A stretch of DNA of 64,000 bases from Helichrysum umbraculigerum (lineage: Eukaryota > Streptophyta > Magnoliopsida > Asterales > Asteraceae): contig CATIUR010000004.1 of NCBI GenBank assembly GCA_949592205.1, positions 95,564,337 to 95,628,336 on the forward strand. Reading direction: 5' to 3'. The notes beneath the pieces were generated by a model. The model ran no database searches. It saw nothing but the letters and a program-made list of their open reading frames with translations, and was not told the DNA's origin. Both the position numbers and the translations under genes were made by a program. Below are positions 1 through 11,853 of the stretch, one piece after another. Position 1 is the first letter of the stretch; every line of letters starts with the position of its first letter.

Positions 1-1284
1 GCGATACAATTGGTGAGTTTCTACGATCTGTCCAGCAGCAACTTGCACCAGAATTTCGGGAAATTCGAACAACTTCAGTTGAGAACCTTTTATATGTGAA
101 AGAAGATCTCATCATACCACATGTAAGAAATCTATAATTTGCTCAATGTTACTTTTTCATTTCTAGTTTTTTATCTTTTTATTTTTATTTTATTTTTGAC
201 TCAACTATTGTATTTCTCTATCCTTATAACGGTTGTGTATGTTCAGCAACACAGTTTCTATGAGCTGATTGTGAACAAAGCTAGGGGAAAAAGTGGGCCG
301 GTATGTTTAACATTCTCTTTGTTAATGTTATCCTTTAGTATCAATTATGCACCGATTTTAACATTCTCATGAACACTTGTCTTACCTCCACAGCTTTTCC
401 ACTTTGATGTGCATGAGGATGTTCGAACAATTGCGGATGCAACCATAGAGAAGGATGAGGTAATAGTTTTTATAATTAGCTGCTACTTCTATTTCAGCAT
501 TGCTGTTGAAATTTTACTCGTGAGTTATATATCTCAATATAGCTATTAATTATTCTTTATTTTACTGATATATATACTTTTTTAGCTGTATATCTAAAAG
601 TCACGTTCAATCTAAAGTATTTAAAGGTTTTTGGAATTGTGTAGCTATACTTAGTTATGTAAATATTTAAAGTCGTATCTGTTGAAGAGCTAAATTTATA
701 ATGGTGTTCTTCTATTGCTTTTGTTTGATAGTCACATGCTGGTAAAGTCGTCGAGAGGCATTGGTACGAGAAGAACAAGCACATATTTCCTGCTTCAAGA
801 TGGGAGGTACCCCCTCTTCTTTTCATTCTTTCCATCTGTCTGGCTATTGTTTATGTATTATTGCCAGAGTAGATAAAACAAAGAATTGTCATGGCTTTTA
901 CACTTGTAGACTTAAGAAAAATAAGTCCGTATATGTATATCACACACCAAGGAACAATGATATCATTTGCATAATGTTAGGTCCATCATCATCTAGATTT
1001 ACTAATTGAGGTGAAAATAAAGCTAAATCATTCCGCCATTAACTGTTGGGCACTTGATCATAAACTTAATTGGATAAAAATGTTGTAGTTGATATGGTTT
1101 TATTAATTTAAGTTTGTGATTTCTCTTGGAGTTTGTTCAAATGGAAAGACCATGTTTTATTCACATTGAAATAAATCATCACAGTCAACTGATGTTTTGA
1201 TTTCTTATCAATTTTTGGTCAACAATTTTGCAGATATATGACCCAACTAAGAAGTGGGAGAGGTACACTATCCATGGGGACTAA
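1..1284 (+). CDS. XCT: 3' part of XAP5 CIRCADIAN TIMEKEEPER (XAP5/FAM50 family), five exons seen
   Basis: Exons read at 1-122, 247-300, 394-459, 732-806 and 1234-1284, all with GT donors and AG acceptors and all phase 0. Together they encode the last 121 residues, ending in ...ERYTIHGD and TAA. The protein matches the XAP5 domain C-terminus almost word for word as I know it: EFLRSVQQQLAPEFREIRTT, then VENLLYVKEDLIIPH, HSFYELIVNKARGKSGP, FHFDVHEDVRTIADATIEKD, ERHWYEKNKHIFPASRWE and the Y-D-P-T-K-K-W end. XCT is a nuclear protein known in Arabidopsis for roles in the circadian clock, light signalling, small-RNA production and splicing. No stop or frameshift is visible, so this looks like a live gene. 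The start and the basic N-terminal half lie left of the window. The last four introns are 124, 93, 272 and 427 bp. Confidence 0.95.
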
Positions 1285-1556
1285 TTTGCTTTCTAAGGTT
1301 TTCCCAGCTCTTCAACAAGTGAAATCCTATGTTTTCTAAGGTTCAAGTCAAATGTCTGTATGAAACTTGTTCCCATCTACTTCTGTATACACTATTCGTA
1401 TCCAGATTCCATAGGCAATATGTTTTTTCTTATACATTTAGTATGCAGGATTATAAACCATATAAATGATGGAACTTTAATTTGTATGGGTTCATCTTTT
1501 TTGTTCTGTTAGAGATGCTCAAATCGAATTTTAAGTACTACTTTTGCTGCATGACT
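1285..1556 (+). other. Probable XCT 3' UTR and downstream DNA
   Basis: AT-rich noncoding DNA directly after the XCT stop codon. It is expected to hold the 3' UTR and polyadenylation site, but I could not place the cleavage site. It separates the gene from the inverted exon fragment that follows. Confidence 0.5.
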
Positions 1557-1617
1557 TCCCGAAATTCTGGTGCAAGTTGCTGCTGAACAGATCGTAAAAA
1601 CTCGTCAATTGTATCGC
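1557..1617 (-). pseudogene. Inverted fragment of an XCT exon
   Basis: The reverse complement of 1557-1617 aligns without gaps to 1-61, the XCT exon segment starting at D-T-I-G-E. Four differences in 61 bases, all transitions. The reading frame is kept over the copied part (D-T-I-D-E-F-L-R-S-V), with one replacement (Gly to Asp). The copy extends a few bases further upstream than the window allows one to compare: its complement continues into codons for ...R-Q-G before D-T-I. It lies 272 bp past the XCT stop codon, in opposite orientation, so it may fall within the gene's 3' transcript. Confidence 0.85.
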
Positions 1618-2126
1618 CTTGCCTACCTTAAAAAGTCAATCGGTAAAAATGGTCGAGGAGGGTCGAGGGTCGCAGGTAAAGATATGTGAAGATCCAAAAT
1701 ATTGTAAATTTGGACTTAATAGTGAGTACATGCCTGCATCACTCGCGGATGCCCTGCTCCTTCCCAATAACTGTAGGTGATATCAAGAGCCTCATAAGCA
1801 ATGTAAAATAAATATAAGACTTTGATGATACCATTTTATGGTAGTTCCATACATTCCTAAGTTCTTAAACATTAATTTACATCTGCTCTTGCTCACGTAG
1901 CCACTGTTTCCGCAACCTTTCATACTCACCATGTTCCTCTTCCTCCCTATGCTTCACAACCCCATGGTGACTACTAATCAGCTTATAGAAACGGCAAGTC
2001 AAAAATGTCCAAATTTTCAAATAGAGAAAGAAAGATGCCAAACCTGTCTGGCAGAAAGCTAGTTTCTACTGTAGGATTTTTGGCTAAACGATATCTTCTT
2101 TTCTGGACATACAACCACACTATGTT
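1618..2126. other. Intergenic, no gene recognised
   Basis: No exon, TE terminus or RNA gene identified. Short open frames here lack recognisable protein features. Confidence 0.5.
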
Positions 2127-2134
2127 GTCAGAAC

Positions 2135-2507
2135 TAGTGCCGGCAAATTCTGCCCATTTGTTCCACATCTGGGTGATTCTGGGTATAATGACATAAAGTT
2201 TGGGCTCTTATGGACTAGAGAAATTTTAGGAATGGGCTTAATTGGGTAAAACTCAAATCATGAATGGATCTAAATCGTTGATCATCATGTTATATTTTTT
2301 ATATTATATAGTTAAAATGTAAAACTTATTTTAGAAGATATATATATTTTAGTGAATTAGAACATTTTTTTAATGAAAATTTTAAAAAGTCCATTTAGAC
2401 CCGCACCCGTTTAAACCCGCGTCCAATTAGACCCGAGCCCGTTTATACCCGTGCCCGTTTTAGCCCGTAGCCCATACCCACCCAACCCGCCCGTTTTGCC
2501 AGCTCTA
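2135..2507. mobile_element. Non-autonomous hAT element (MITE), 373 bp
   Basis: Flanked by a perfect 8-bp TSD, gtcagaac, at 2127-2134 and 2508-2515. The ends are imperfect inverted repeats, tagtgccggcaaa against tagagctggcaaa (10 of 13), of the tag-nn-ctggcaaa type common in plant hAT MITEs. The right arm has the typical run of aacccg-like steps (2399-2490). There is no transposase ORF, so it would need a transposase supplied in trans. Confidence 0.85.
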
Positions 2508-2515
2508 GTCAGAAC

Positions 2516-3106
2516 TAGTAGCAAAAAGATGCAGCAATGAACTTATAAAAGTTAATAAAACATTACGATATGCATTGTTGCAGATAAATCAATACTTAAA
2601 CTATAGACCTATAGTTTGTAAGTAGAATGGTACGAATACATATTGAGAAAACAGCATTTATTGCACCAACTATATATATGCATGATTTCGCCTTTGATAT
2701 TATAGGAAATAATTTCTCTGTGTCAACCATATACTGAAATAGATAACAATATCATTTTAAAACACATAAAAATGAACAAATTAATAACAACACAAATAGC
2801 AAGACAGATTGAATACATACAAATGTTGACAGAAAATACAAATTTTCAAGTAGAAATATTACTTTTATGAAAAAGAAACATATAGAAGAAGCTTTAAAGG
2901 AGATATGTGATGATAATCCTTTACTACCGACCACGCCAGGTGCATTATAATAATGTACTAGCAAAATAATGAAACGCTCGAATAGTGTATAGTGTGTCGA
3001 CCATCAACATACAGAGTCATTACTAAAGTTACTCTAATAATGTAGTCTAAGTCGTATTTGGTGTGTCTATGTAAGTCCACAAATAGAGGCATTGCCTCAA
3101 GGTTCG
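2516..3106. other. Intergenic, AT-rich, no gene recognised
   Basis: AT-rich sequence between two MITEs. No coding or structural signal that I can support. Confidence 0.5.
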
Positions 3107-3115
3107 AAGAAGATT

Positions 3116-3406
3116 GGGCTAAGTATATGAAAATATATCAAACTTTGATAAAATCTCTATTGTATGAACCAACTTTCAAAATCTCTATTGTATGTATCCT
3201 ATTTTCGATTATAGCCTATTGTATGTAACCTGGCTATTGTGTCATCATATAAAGCTACCACGTGGCATTCTCACAAAGCGCCACTTCGAAAAATTATATA
3301 CAATAGGCAATAATCGAAAATTGGATACATACAATAGAGGTTTTAAAAGTTGGTTCATACAATAGAGATTTTGTCACAGTTTGATACATTTTCATATACT
3401 TAGCCC
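3116..3406. mobile_element. Mutator-type MITE with ~110-bp inverted repeats, 291 bp
   Basis: The ends begin gggctaagtatatgaaaat and are inverted copies of each other for roughly 110 bp with few mismatches, leaving a short centre near 3235-3290. A perfect 9-bp duplication, aagaagatt, flanks it at 3107-3115 and 3407-3415. A 9-bp TSD with long inverted repeats points to the Mutator superfamily. The inside repeats the phrase 'ctctattgtatg' four times, twice per arm. No transposase. Confidence 0.88.
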
Positions 3407-3553
3407 AAGAAGATTTGTTTAAGTATTTGAGTATATCTACTCTTATCTCTGTTGAAATTTTCGAATTTCTGAATATCAGATTATTCATAATATATTTACT
3501 GTTATCACTATCTTTTAATCATATTAGCAACTAGCACAATCTATAATCTATAA

Positions 3554-5774
3554 TCTATAACATATACTTAAAGCAAAATAGCATGGGACAATCCCAACCC
3601 TTAATTGGTTTTTTTCTAAATCGATCCAACGATGTAGATTATTTTAATAATATATTTATCATTAAGTAATAATATGTTATCTATTAAATTTAAAAGAAAT
3701 AAATTAAAAAATATTAAATAATTAAGTAGATAATAAGGAATTAAATCAAAAAAATGGGCCTAATTTTTGTAAACTTCTAAAACCAATAAAAAAATTAGAA
3801 GATATCGTGAAGAATTTACATCTCGTCAAAGTTTGTTACTGTATTACAAAAGATTTAAATTAAATATATTAATTAATAATAAAAAAAATCCAATCCAAAT
3901 ATGATATTTTAAAAATATTACATAAAAATATACACAAGGTAAGTTTCAATTCCACGATAAACAGGCTTTATCAATTATTCAAAGTTTCAAATCGTACATA
4001 TACATCTTCCGCTCGGGCTATTACTCCGTATAAAAGTCTTTCCTAAGAATTGTAATATCAGGTATGTACGATCATTTATTTTCTTTGTTTGATTGATGTA
4101 ATAGTATACTCTTTCTTCTTGCTGCATATGATTTATGATATATGAATTTCAAATTTTGATTGTAGGTGCAGTGGTGTTTTTAATTTAGTTCTAGGATAAT
4201 GAAGTTTTAGTTCCATTCTCTATCTCTCATTGTTTTCAATGAAAATTTTGATAAGTTCAATGAACATAGAGTATACACAAATTCACAGGACACGGCAGTT
4301 GCTTATCGTTTCAATAAAATTTCACAGCGGATACCTCTACATCTATAAAGCCCTTACCTTTGAATCAGTTTGGTGACCTTATCTAACAGAGGTACGTATA
4401 GTATATTAACGTGATAAAGTTATGCTAGATTAATTAATCTTTTATTGTTACATGTATCATTTAATATATGTTTGTGGTTGTTTGTTTTTCTCTTTACCTT
4501 AGGCTCGCTTTGTAACAATGAAACTAAATGCTAGGTTTGGTCACCATCAATTCTAATAGTTCCTTACTATTTTTCAGCTTCTTTAATTGTTGTATAATTT
4601 ATGAATCACTTTTCTTTTGTAGACCAATCTCATACTTTTGAAAATCATGAACAGCCTAATCATTTACACGGTATGTTTTATGTGTTTTAAATAGTTTATT
4701 CTTTCAATATTATTGCATATATTGATTCACATGTCTTTTTCCCTTTAGGATTTATTTGTTTTCTTTGAATACTACTTCGTTTATCGATTTGTTTTCCTTA
4801 TATTTGTTGATCCCTTTTTTTTGTCATTTGTAATACCTTGAATTTGTTTTTCCTTTTTTTAGGAATTCCAAGTGGTTCTTTTGATCAACAACAGCCTTCA
4901 AATCTTCCAGAAGTTATAAAAATATATTTAATTATTGTAAAAATTGATAATAATATAAGTTTATATTAATTTCCTATGTCGCCTGTTTAATATGTATAAA
5001 TATATTCATATATAGCCAAATTTCGTATATATTTTATTTTAAGTTTGATATTAATATATTATTTACTTTTTTTTTAGATTCCTCTAATGTTGACAACTTT
5101 TACGAATAGGTAAAGATGAACTTTGCGATGGATGAATTAACTGAAGATTTATTGCAAAGTATCTGAAAAATATTTTTAAGGCCGATGAACAAATAAAAGC
5201 ATTACGTGTGTTAGGTCATGGAATCGATGATGATTATATTGTTGATCTCAACTTCTTCACCAATCCGTAGTTTCAAACGTATTTGCCTGTTTATGATTCA
5301 CATGAATTATCGTTATTAATTTTCTTAATGGTCTAATTTCTCTTTTTATTGAATTTTTTATTGTTTATTTTATTTTTAATCTTTTCCAATTTCTCAATAC
5401 ATTATTCTATTCTAAATATCTAATATCGAATTTCTATTTTAAATTAGTCTTTCATAGTTTCACTATTGTTTCTCCTTTGGGCTAACATAAATTCTTTATC
5501 CTTATCAAAAGCATTCATGCTAATGGGCCTTCATCTATAAGAAATAAGTATTTTCTACAATTATACTATATCTTAAACCCCTATATTTGTATGCATCTTC
5601 CAAACACGTATTAGATATTAAATCGTTTACCACTGTATACGTATCATTAATCATAGGATTGCAATTTTCAAGTGTATTGTAGTATACATATATATTTGAA
5701 AATATATATATTTAAAAATATAAATAACCAAAAGAATTTAGAATCACCCGCGTTGTCGCGGGTCTTATATCTAG
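3554..5774 (+). mobile_element. Helitron 1, non-autonomous
   Basis: The 5' end starts at a TC (TCTATAACATATACTTAAAG) after an A. The 3' end has a perfect hairpin, acccgcg-ttgt-cgcgggt, at 5746-5763, followed seven bases later by CTAG at 5771-5774 and a T. TC start, subterminal hairpin, CTRR end and A/T insertion are the hallmarks of plant Helitrons. No Rep/helicase coding is seen. The interior has scattered exon-like pieces (for example around 4862-4915 and 5100-5270) that I could not name. The left end is uncertain by about 7 bp because 'atctataa' is repeated there. Confidence 0.75.
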
Positions 5775-6555
5775 TATATATACTTAAAGCAAAATACAAT
5801 GGTGAAATCTTAGCCCTTAGTTGAGTTTTTCCAAATCGATCCGACCATCCAGATTTAATCTTGATAGTTACACTTGCCACCCCTCCTAAAATAAAATTAA
5901 ATTTAAAAATTAATTAATTAGTTATTAAAAAATTAGTAATAAATATTGGAGAACATTATTTAGAAATAGATAATATCAAAAATTATAAACCTCCCTAAGT
6001 CTTCTCCAAAAACACTCCACGGGGGTCTACGATTTTTAAAAAACAATAAAATCAATACAGAAAAAAACTTCCGGATACAATATTGTCTTTTCATCTCTCT
6101 CACGTATCTAAAACCCCAAACCCTAATCAGAGTTGTAAACATAAAAATAGGAATCATGCCTCTGTTACCAAGCAATTCTAAAACCCTCACACAGAATCTA
6201 CTCTCTCCCTCTGTCGCTAATTCTTGATCATTATCACCGATCATCAATTTTGGGAAATTCAGTCTACCAATGATTACTCTCATCACAGAAGATTCGTATT
6301 CTTGGATACTTAATCACCTATTGAAGATAACGACGTATAGATACTTTCAGTACCTCCGTCTTCATCCTCTGCTAACAGATTTCCAAAACCCCAGGTTTAT
6401 ATCTCTCTCTATCCGCATGTACTATATCAGATCGATTGCTCAATGTTATGATTGGAATTAAGGCTCTTTTGCGGTTAGACTTGATTAAAAAAAATTCATT
6501 TAGGTCTTCTTGTGTGTGTGTGCAGGTAAGTAGTTTGATTGACATCACAATAAAA

Positions 6556-6630
6556 ATGATTGAGAAGGCTACGGGAAGAAAGGAAGAAGTGGTGACCAGA
6601 GAGTACACCATTACTCTTCACAAACGGATG
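6556..6630 (+). pseudogene. Captured exon of ribosomal protein eL31 (RPL31)
   Basis: Reads MIEKATGRKEEVVTREYTI then TLHKRM, followed by a GT donor at 6631. This is the N-terminal exon of cytosolic ribosomal protein eL31 (family start: M-x-E-K-x-x-G-R-K-E-E-V-V-T-R-E-Y-T-I-N-L-H-K-R). The rest of the protein is not found downstream, so it is an exon fragment and not a gene. It sits inside Helitron 2 and still has splice-like borders, so it could be spliced into chimeric transcripts. Confidence 0.85.
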
Positions 6631-7679
6631 GTATATATTTTTTTGTATCTGTATCTATATCTACGTTGATAGTTATTGATTTTATTGATGTGAATAGTAT
6701 ACCTTCTTAGTTAATTGATAAGCTATAAAATGCGATTATGTTTGTGTATTTATGCTATTTAGATATCGTTATTGTCATGTTAGATTTATAAATTCACTGA
6801 ATAAAAAAGGAAGAGGGACATGAATACATGATCCGTTTTGTCACATGGTCCTCAATGGATTATGAATTATTATTATATATCTTCTTATTTACATAATAAT
6901 CTAATAATGTCACTGTAAATTTGAACTTAGTGTTTCAAGTTAGAATTTCAAAATGTTATGTAATGACAGAATCTGATTGTATTATCATATTCAATGCAAA
7001 AAACAAAGAATAAATTTGGACAAATCTTTATGCTAAAGTTGTGGTCTTCATTGATGTTATTAACATTTTATATAATTATATTGTGTATTTTTCATCCATT
7101 ACTCTACAACTCTTTTTCTATCAGTCCTATCAACCATGGCAAATCTGTGTTATTTTGATTCAAAGATACTTACTTGCTTTAGTTTGTATAAAGTTTAATA
7201 CTTTTTCCATTCTCAGATCTGGGCTGCCTGTAAAGATGTGTACCTTTTTGTATCACTTTTTCTTTTTCTGATCATAACGTTGTATGTCTATTTGTAATAG
7301 TGGAAGGATAGCATAGTTTAAGAAAAAAAAAAGGCATCCTTTTATAAGAGATGTGTTGAATTGTGGGCTGTTTTTTGAGAGGAAGACATCAATGTGGTTG
7401 AATTTGAACAGAGTGGATGGATGTTTGTGAATCAAATCAAACATTAGATACCCGAAAATCACCATTGTTTCCTGAAAAGAACAATGGAATAATTCACCAG
7501 CCACTTTCCCGAGAAGTCAGCTTGCAATACAAATCACCTACACCAAGGCGGTTTCCATAACCAAATGCGACAAGAATATAGCACAACCAACACCGGTTCT
7601 AGAATGAGTGGTAATCAACTGGAAGGCGACAGGTGGCAGCCCCATCACCCCAATTCACGATACATTGCTGTTTACTGAA

Positions 7680-7945
7680 CTGGCTGCCAGAAAGGCAAGT
7701 GCCAATAAAATGTCGGAATCTTTATGGCCTTTAAGAACGCGTAGTTTGAGTGTTGCTTTCCAGTCTAATTCATTTTCGATGCCAGTTAGTAAAAGTGAGA
7801 AGCTTCCCCCCCCCCTCAAACGCTTCATGATCGCACTTTGAAGCCATTATCAAATGTAACACAAAAACAAACTGTTTCATCATCACCTGCATATCGGAAG
7901 GCTACTACACCTGAGAGAAGAAGTCCTCTCAAAGGAAAAAACTGA
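7680..7945 (+). pseudogene. Decayed fragment resembling QWRF / AUGMIN subunit 8 (EDE1/AUG8-like) protein
   Basis: One frame gives SESLWPLRTRSLSVAFQSN and F-S-M-P-V-S-K. After a frameshift near 7840 another frame gives RKATTPERRSPLKGKN and a stop at 7943-7945. The L-W-P-x-x-T-R-S-L-S-V-x-F-Q motif and the R-K-x-T-P-E-R-x-S-P-L-K-G-K motif are what I recall from the disordered, microtubule-binding N-terminal part of QWRF proteins such as EDE1 and AUG8. Upstream codons shift frame near 7670. It is a broken piece within Helitron 2, with a poly-C run at 7807-7815. The family call rests on memory of the motifs. Confidence 0.6.
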
Positions 7946-10615
7946 AGTGATCAATCGGAGAATTCTAACCCATTAGATGGAGTACATACCAGGTTTCAAT
8001 TTTTGGTATCATCGTCTTTTCTTATTTTATTTGATATTTTGTAGTGTTTTGATTTTCGTTATTTAATTGATTTTGTTCGTGATTTGTGCAGGTTACTTTG
8101 TTTCGAGATATGGGTTACCGGTTGTGTGAGTTTTCTAATGATCCATTTATATTATAATATTCTCTTCAAGTTCTTTGATTTCTTTTCAATTTTTTTTTTA
8201 TGAATGATGAGGTCGATGTGGATTCTGATTACACTTGATTAGGTGAATTTTTTTTCTCTCTATTAGTATTGTACTTGAAGTGGATTAGATTAGATTGCGA
8301 GATTTGATTTGACTCTATAATTTTCATTATTGGATATTTCTTCAACTTATGCTTCCACTGAAAGAATCAAGAGGATGTGGAGTTGTAAGCTTTTAATTTT
8401 TCTTTCCTGATATACTTTTTTTTATTGTTTGACCTTTTTCCCTCATTTGAATCTTCACCTCAATCTGCACTAAGTATTGATTGCAAGGCATAAGTACTGA
8501 AGGTGTAAGTTTAGATTCTAATTGCAAGGTATAACTGTTTTAAGTTTTTTTCTTTTTCCTTTATTAACAATTGATTGATATGTATTTTTCTAAAAATAGG
8601 AATATGTTATAATTGGTTATAATTGGGCTGCTTCAGCATATTTATCTTCTATATGTTTGATTGTGTCTTTCATTTGTAGGTTCATAGAACACTATACATC
8701 CTGCGGCAAGGTAACCATTTATCTTTGTCCTAAATTTTTATAACCATTAAGATATAATTACACAATTTATATCATTACTTCAATATCAAGTATATAGGAT
8801 TTTTATACATTCAAAATATAGCTCAGGTGACTTTCCACCCTCATTTAGCCCATTAGAGATAAAACGTACCCGTGTCTATAGATTAATAAGTGAATAGGTC
8901 ATAATTGGCACCTCTATATCAAAGCAAAGTTCATTTTGAAAGAATGTTACTAATTGACTGAAATTAATATACATGATCTACTCGAAAAAATTGCTCCCAC
9001 ATGGATGAATTTTTCCTTAAGAATGAAGGAACTTCTATTTTTGGAGTTTTCTAACCATGTTCTTTTTAGTTCATATATTAACTTAGTGTGCCATCCCCTA
9101 ACTATCACTCTGTTTTTAACACCTCTATTTTATGTAAATTTTTGTGTATGTGTGAGTTTTTTTTAGAGGGGTACATTTCTTTAAAGTTCATAATAGTTTA
9201 AAGAATTATGAATTATTTGTCACTGTATCTAATGTTGTATATATAGGACTTGGAAGGACTAATGAAGGAGGTCAAGAGGCCATAAACATGCTTAGGTAGT
9301 ATGCGGTATCTATTTATATGCTTCTATTATCCTTTCTACTAATTAACTCAAGGGTATCCATTTTATCTTCATTTTACCGTTATGGACTTTCTACTTTACA
9401 TGTGTATCTTCCGACTCTAGGCATTACTACTAATTTTTTGTCTTTCTTTTTAGTTCTAATTGAATGGGATAGCCCTAGCAATGTTAAGTTATGTTAAGCT
9501 AATACTTGAATTTAATGTTGTATATATTCGTTTTGTTTTAGAATCCGATCAACAACCATATTATAGGTCCTACCTTTGCAAATTGCAAGTATTGCTACTT
9601 ATACTTTTTTGTGCAGCACTGATTTGTTTCAATAAAATAGTTATGTTTCGATATATGATACACTTGAAGTTATTCACATTCATTGCTCTCAGGTATTTTT
9701 CTCATTTATTGGTAATTTACTAATTCCATATATGAGAAATCTTATAACTGGGTGGCTTATAGAATGATTGGCTTTTATTAAAAAGTCAACACATTGGTTC
9801 ATATACTTTTACTTAAACTAAGGTAGTTTATGAAAATGTATATGTTAAAAGTAATGATTGTGAATGTACATCATCTTAACACATGTACGTACATATCGGA
9901 AAATACACAGTGGCATGAGGTACCAAGTGCTAAATATAGTAGGCAATGATCCTCCCAGATACATATTTATTTTTCACATATACCGCATTTAGTTGATACA
10001 CAGTGCACAGGGTTGAGTACAAGTCAAAAATAATGGGTCAACACTGACAATTTTATTTTGTTTCAAGGATATCTGGGTCAATATTTTTACATAGAAGCTA
10101 CGGTCTATTAATGTTATTCGAACCGATTATAGAAGGTTTTATGACTTGATGTTACACTGTAGAAAACTTTTGACCTTTTTGAGCAACTTAAAAATTATAT
10201 ATATTTTTTATTGACCCATTTCCTTAATCCAAGTTGATCATTTATACGTATATTTTGTTACACGTGATATAATGGCAAGCATTGCTTTTTTTGTGTTACA
10301 TGTAGTGTCGATTCAAGAGATCAACGTTGAAAGAGGTCGCTTTGAATTTGATTTAGAGAAAACCTATTGAATCTCAAAAGTCAGACCGTTGAAAACAATA
10401 AAGAGGAAGATCAAGATTAATGGGTTTATGCTCCAAATTGCATATAGTTTTGAAGTAGGATGACGTGGATTGTTGGCTACAATGTAAAGTGTTTCTGAAA
10501 GTTTTGATACAATTAACAAACGAGAAGTTTAGTCTGAGATAGGAAATCTTTAAAGTCAAATGTGACTTATAAAAGTCAGACTAAAGCTTTTCTCAATTAA
10601 AAAGGGATGCCCCAA

Positions 10616-10812
10616 ACTCCCAACCCTAAACCCTAAACCCTAACCCCTAAACCCCAAACCATAAACCCTAAACGCTTTATAAAACTCTAAACCCTAAATC
10701 ATACTAAACCTTAAACCCTAAACCCTGCTAAACCCTAACACTAAACCCTGCTAAACCCTAACACTAAACCCTGCTAAACCCTAACTCTAAACCCTAGCCC
10801 TAAACCCTAAAT
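10616..10812 (+). repeat. Degenerate interstitial telomere-like repeats
   Basis: About 200 bp built from aaaccct units (plant telomere repeat, C-rich strand) with variants such as aaccccta, ctaaaccctgctaaaccc and ctaacactaaaccc. A higher-order unit, aaaccctgct-aaaccctaacact, repeats about three times. It lies inside Helitron 2, far from the ends of that element, and is too degenerate to be a functional telomere. Confidence 0.85.
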
Positions 10813-10861
10813 CAAATGTATAATCAATCACTAACACATGTGTTACTAATATGTAAACCCA

Positions 10862-10990
10862 CCAAAAAAATGAAAAAAAAAAAGTTCGTTGGAAATATGT
10901 CTTGATGGACGGTAAATCGAAGAGGATAAAACGCTGAAAAATATGGTGCAATTTTCATGATTTTTCGACTTGTCGTTTGTGAGATATTTA
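10862..10990 (+). repeat. Dispersed repeat shared with 35241-35325
   Basis: The stretch with 'aaatcgaagagga..aaaacgctgaa...tatggtgcaattttcatgatt' recurs at 35270-35320, at the left edge of an LTR-like remnant. About 80 bp are clearly similar. It is probably a scrap of a common retrotransposon LTR. Confidence 0.55.
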
Positions 10991-11853
10991 ATTTTTAAAA
11001 ACGTGGATGAGAGATAAAAAAGTGACACATGGCATATTGTGGTTGGTTCCCCTAGTCTCACACAAAATAAATGGTCTCAATTGAACTCTTCTCTATATGC
11101 ATTATAATTAACAGTTGGTTTGGTTATATCGTCATGAGGATAGGTGTAATGTTTTGATAGATCATTTTGCACATATTAGGGATGTACACGTAGTCATTCT
11201 CTTTGGGTATACTCTAAGTATATAAATATTTCATCATTTATTTGTACATGTCAGCTAATAATATATATATATTATTTTTTACAAAAGGCGTATTGTCAAG
11301 GCACTTTTAAGATTCGAAAACCACTGCTCTCAATTATAACTTATCTCATACGAGTATTTTGTTTTATGACTTTACATGCATACATTTCTATTATAATATT
11401 TGTTCGTGTATATGCTTGCAATTGATTTGTTTCGACCTATTTACTTTTCACACTCATAACACTCTAAGTTGATGATCTTATAATTAAGGTTTACTAACGT
11501 ATATCATATAATCTGCTTACAGGATTATAAATTATCATGTAAATCATATTAACCATTATATAACTATAAGATGTCACTTATGTATACTGATTTTAACAAA
11601 AACTTCCTGTATACAGCGCATACTATCAGATGGTACACATCCACCAGCACCACCAGGAGTATCCTTATTATATAAAAAATTTAACAAAACTAATCATTTA
11701 ACTTAAATTATCTTTTGAAAAACAAATACGAATACATCAAAACTCGCGTCGTCATGTAACCGACCATTACACCTAGCACCATCATTTTAACTTAAATTAT
11801 TTTTTGACAAACATATACATTAAAACCCGCGTTGTCGCGGGTCCTTCAACTAG

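Larger units (their letters stand above)
5770..11853 (+). mobile_element. Helitron 2, non-autonomous, carries host gene fragments
   Basis: Starts at TCTAGTATATATACTTAAAG, which aligns with the start of Helitron 1, and overlaps that element's CTAG terminus. It ends with the same hairpin (11825-11842) and CTAG at 11850-11853, then T. About 6.1 kb. Cargo: an RPL31 exon (6556-6630), a QWRF-like fragment (7680-7945), degenerate telomere-like repeats (10616-10812) and unassigned exon-like pieces, including an open stretch at 6270-6395. Capture of host exons is well known for plant Helitrons. No RepHel ORF is present. It could instead be two or more overlapping Helitron insertions that share one end. 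Confidence 0.7.

Noticed and set aside
557..835. Minus-strand frame across XCT introns
   Set aside because: Antisense to a well-supported XCT exon and introns; no protein features.
10616..10812. True telomere or chromosome end
   Set aside because: Too short and degenerate, and flanked by Helitron sequence on both sides.
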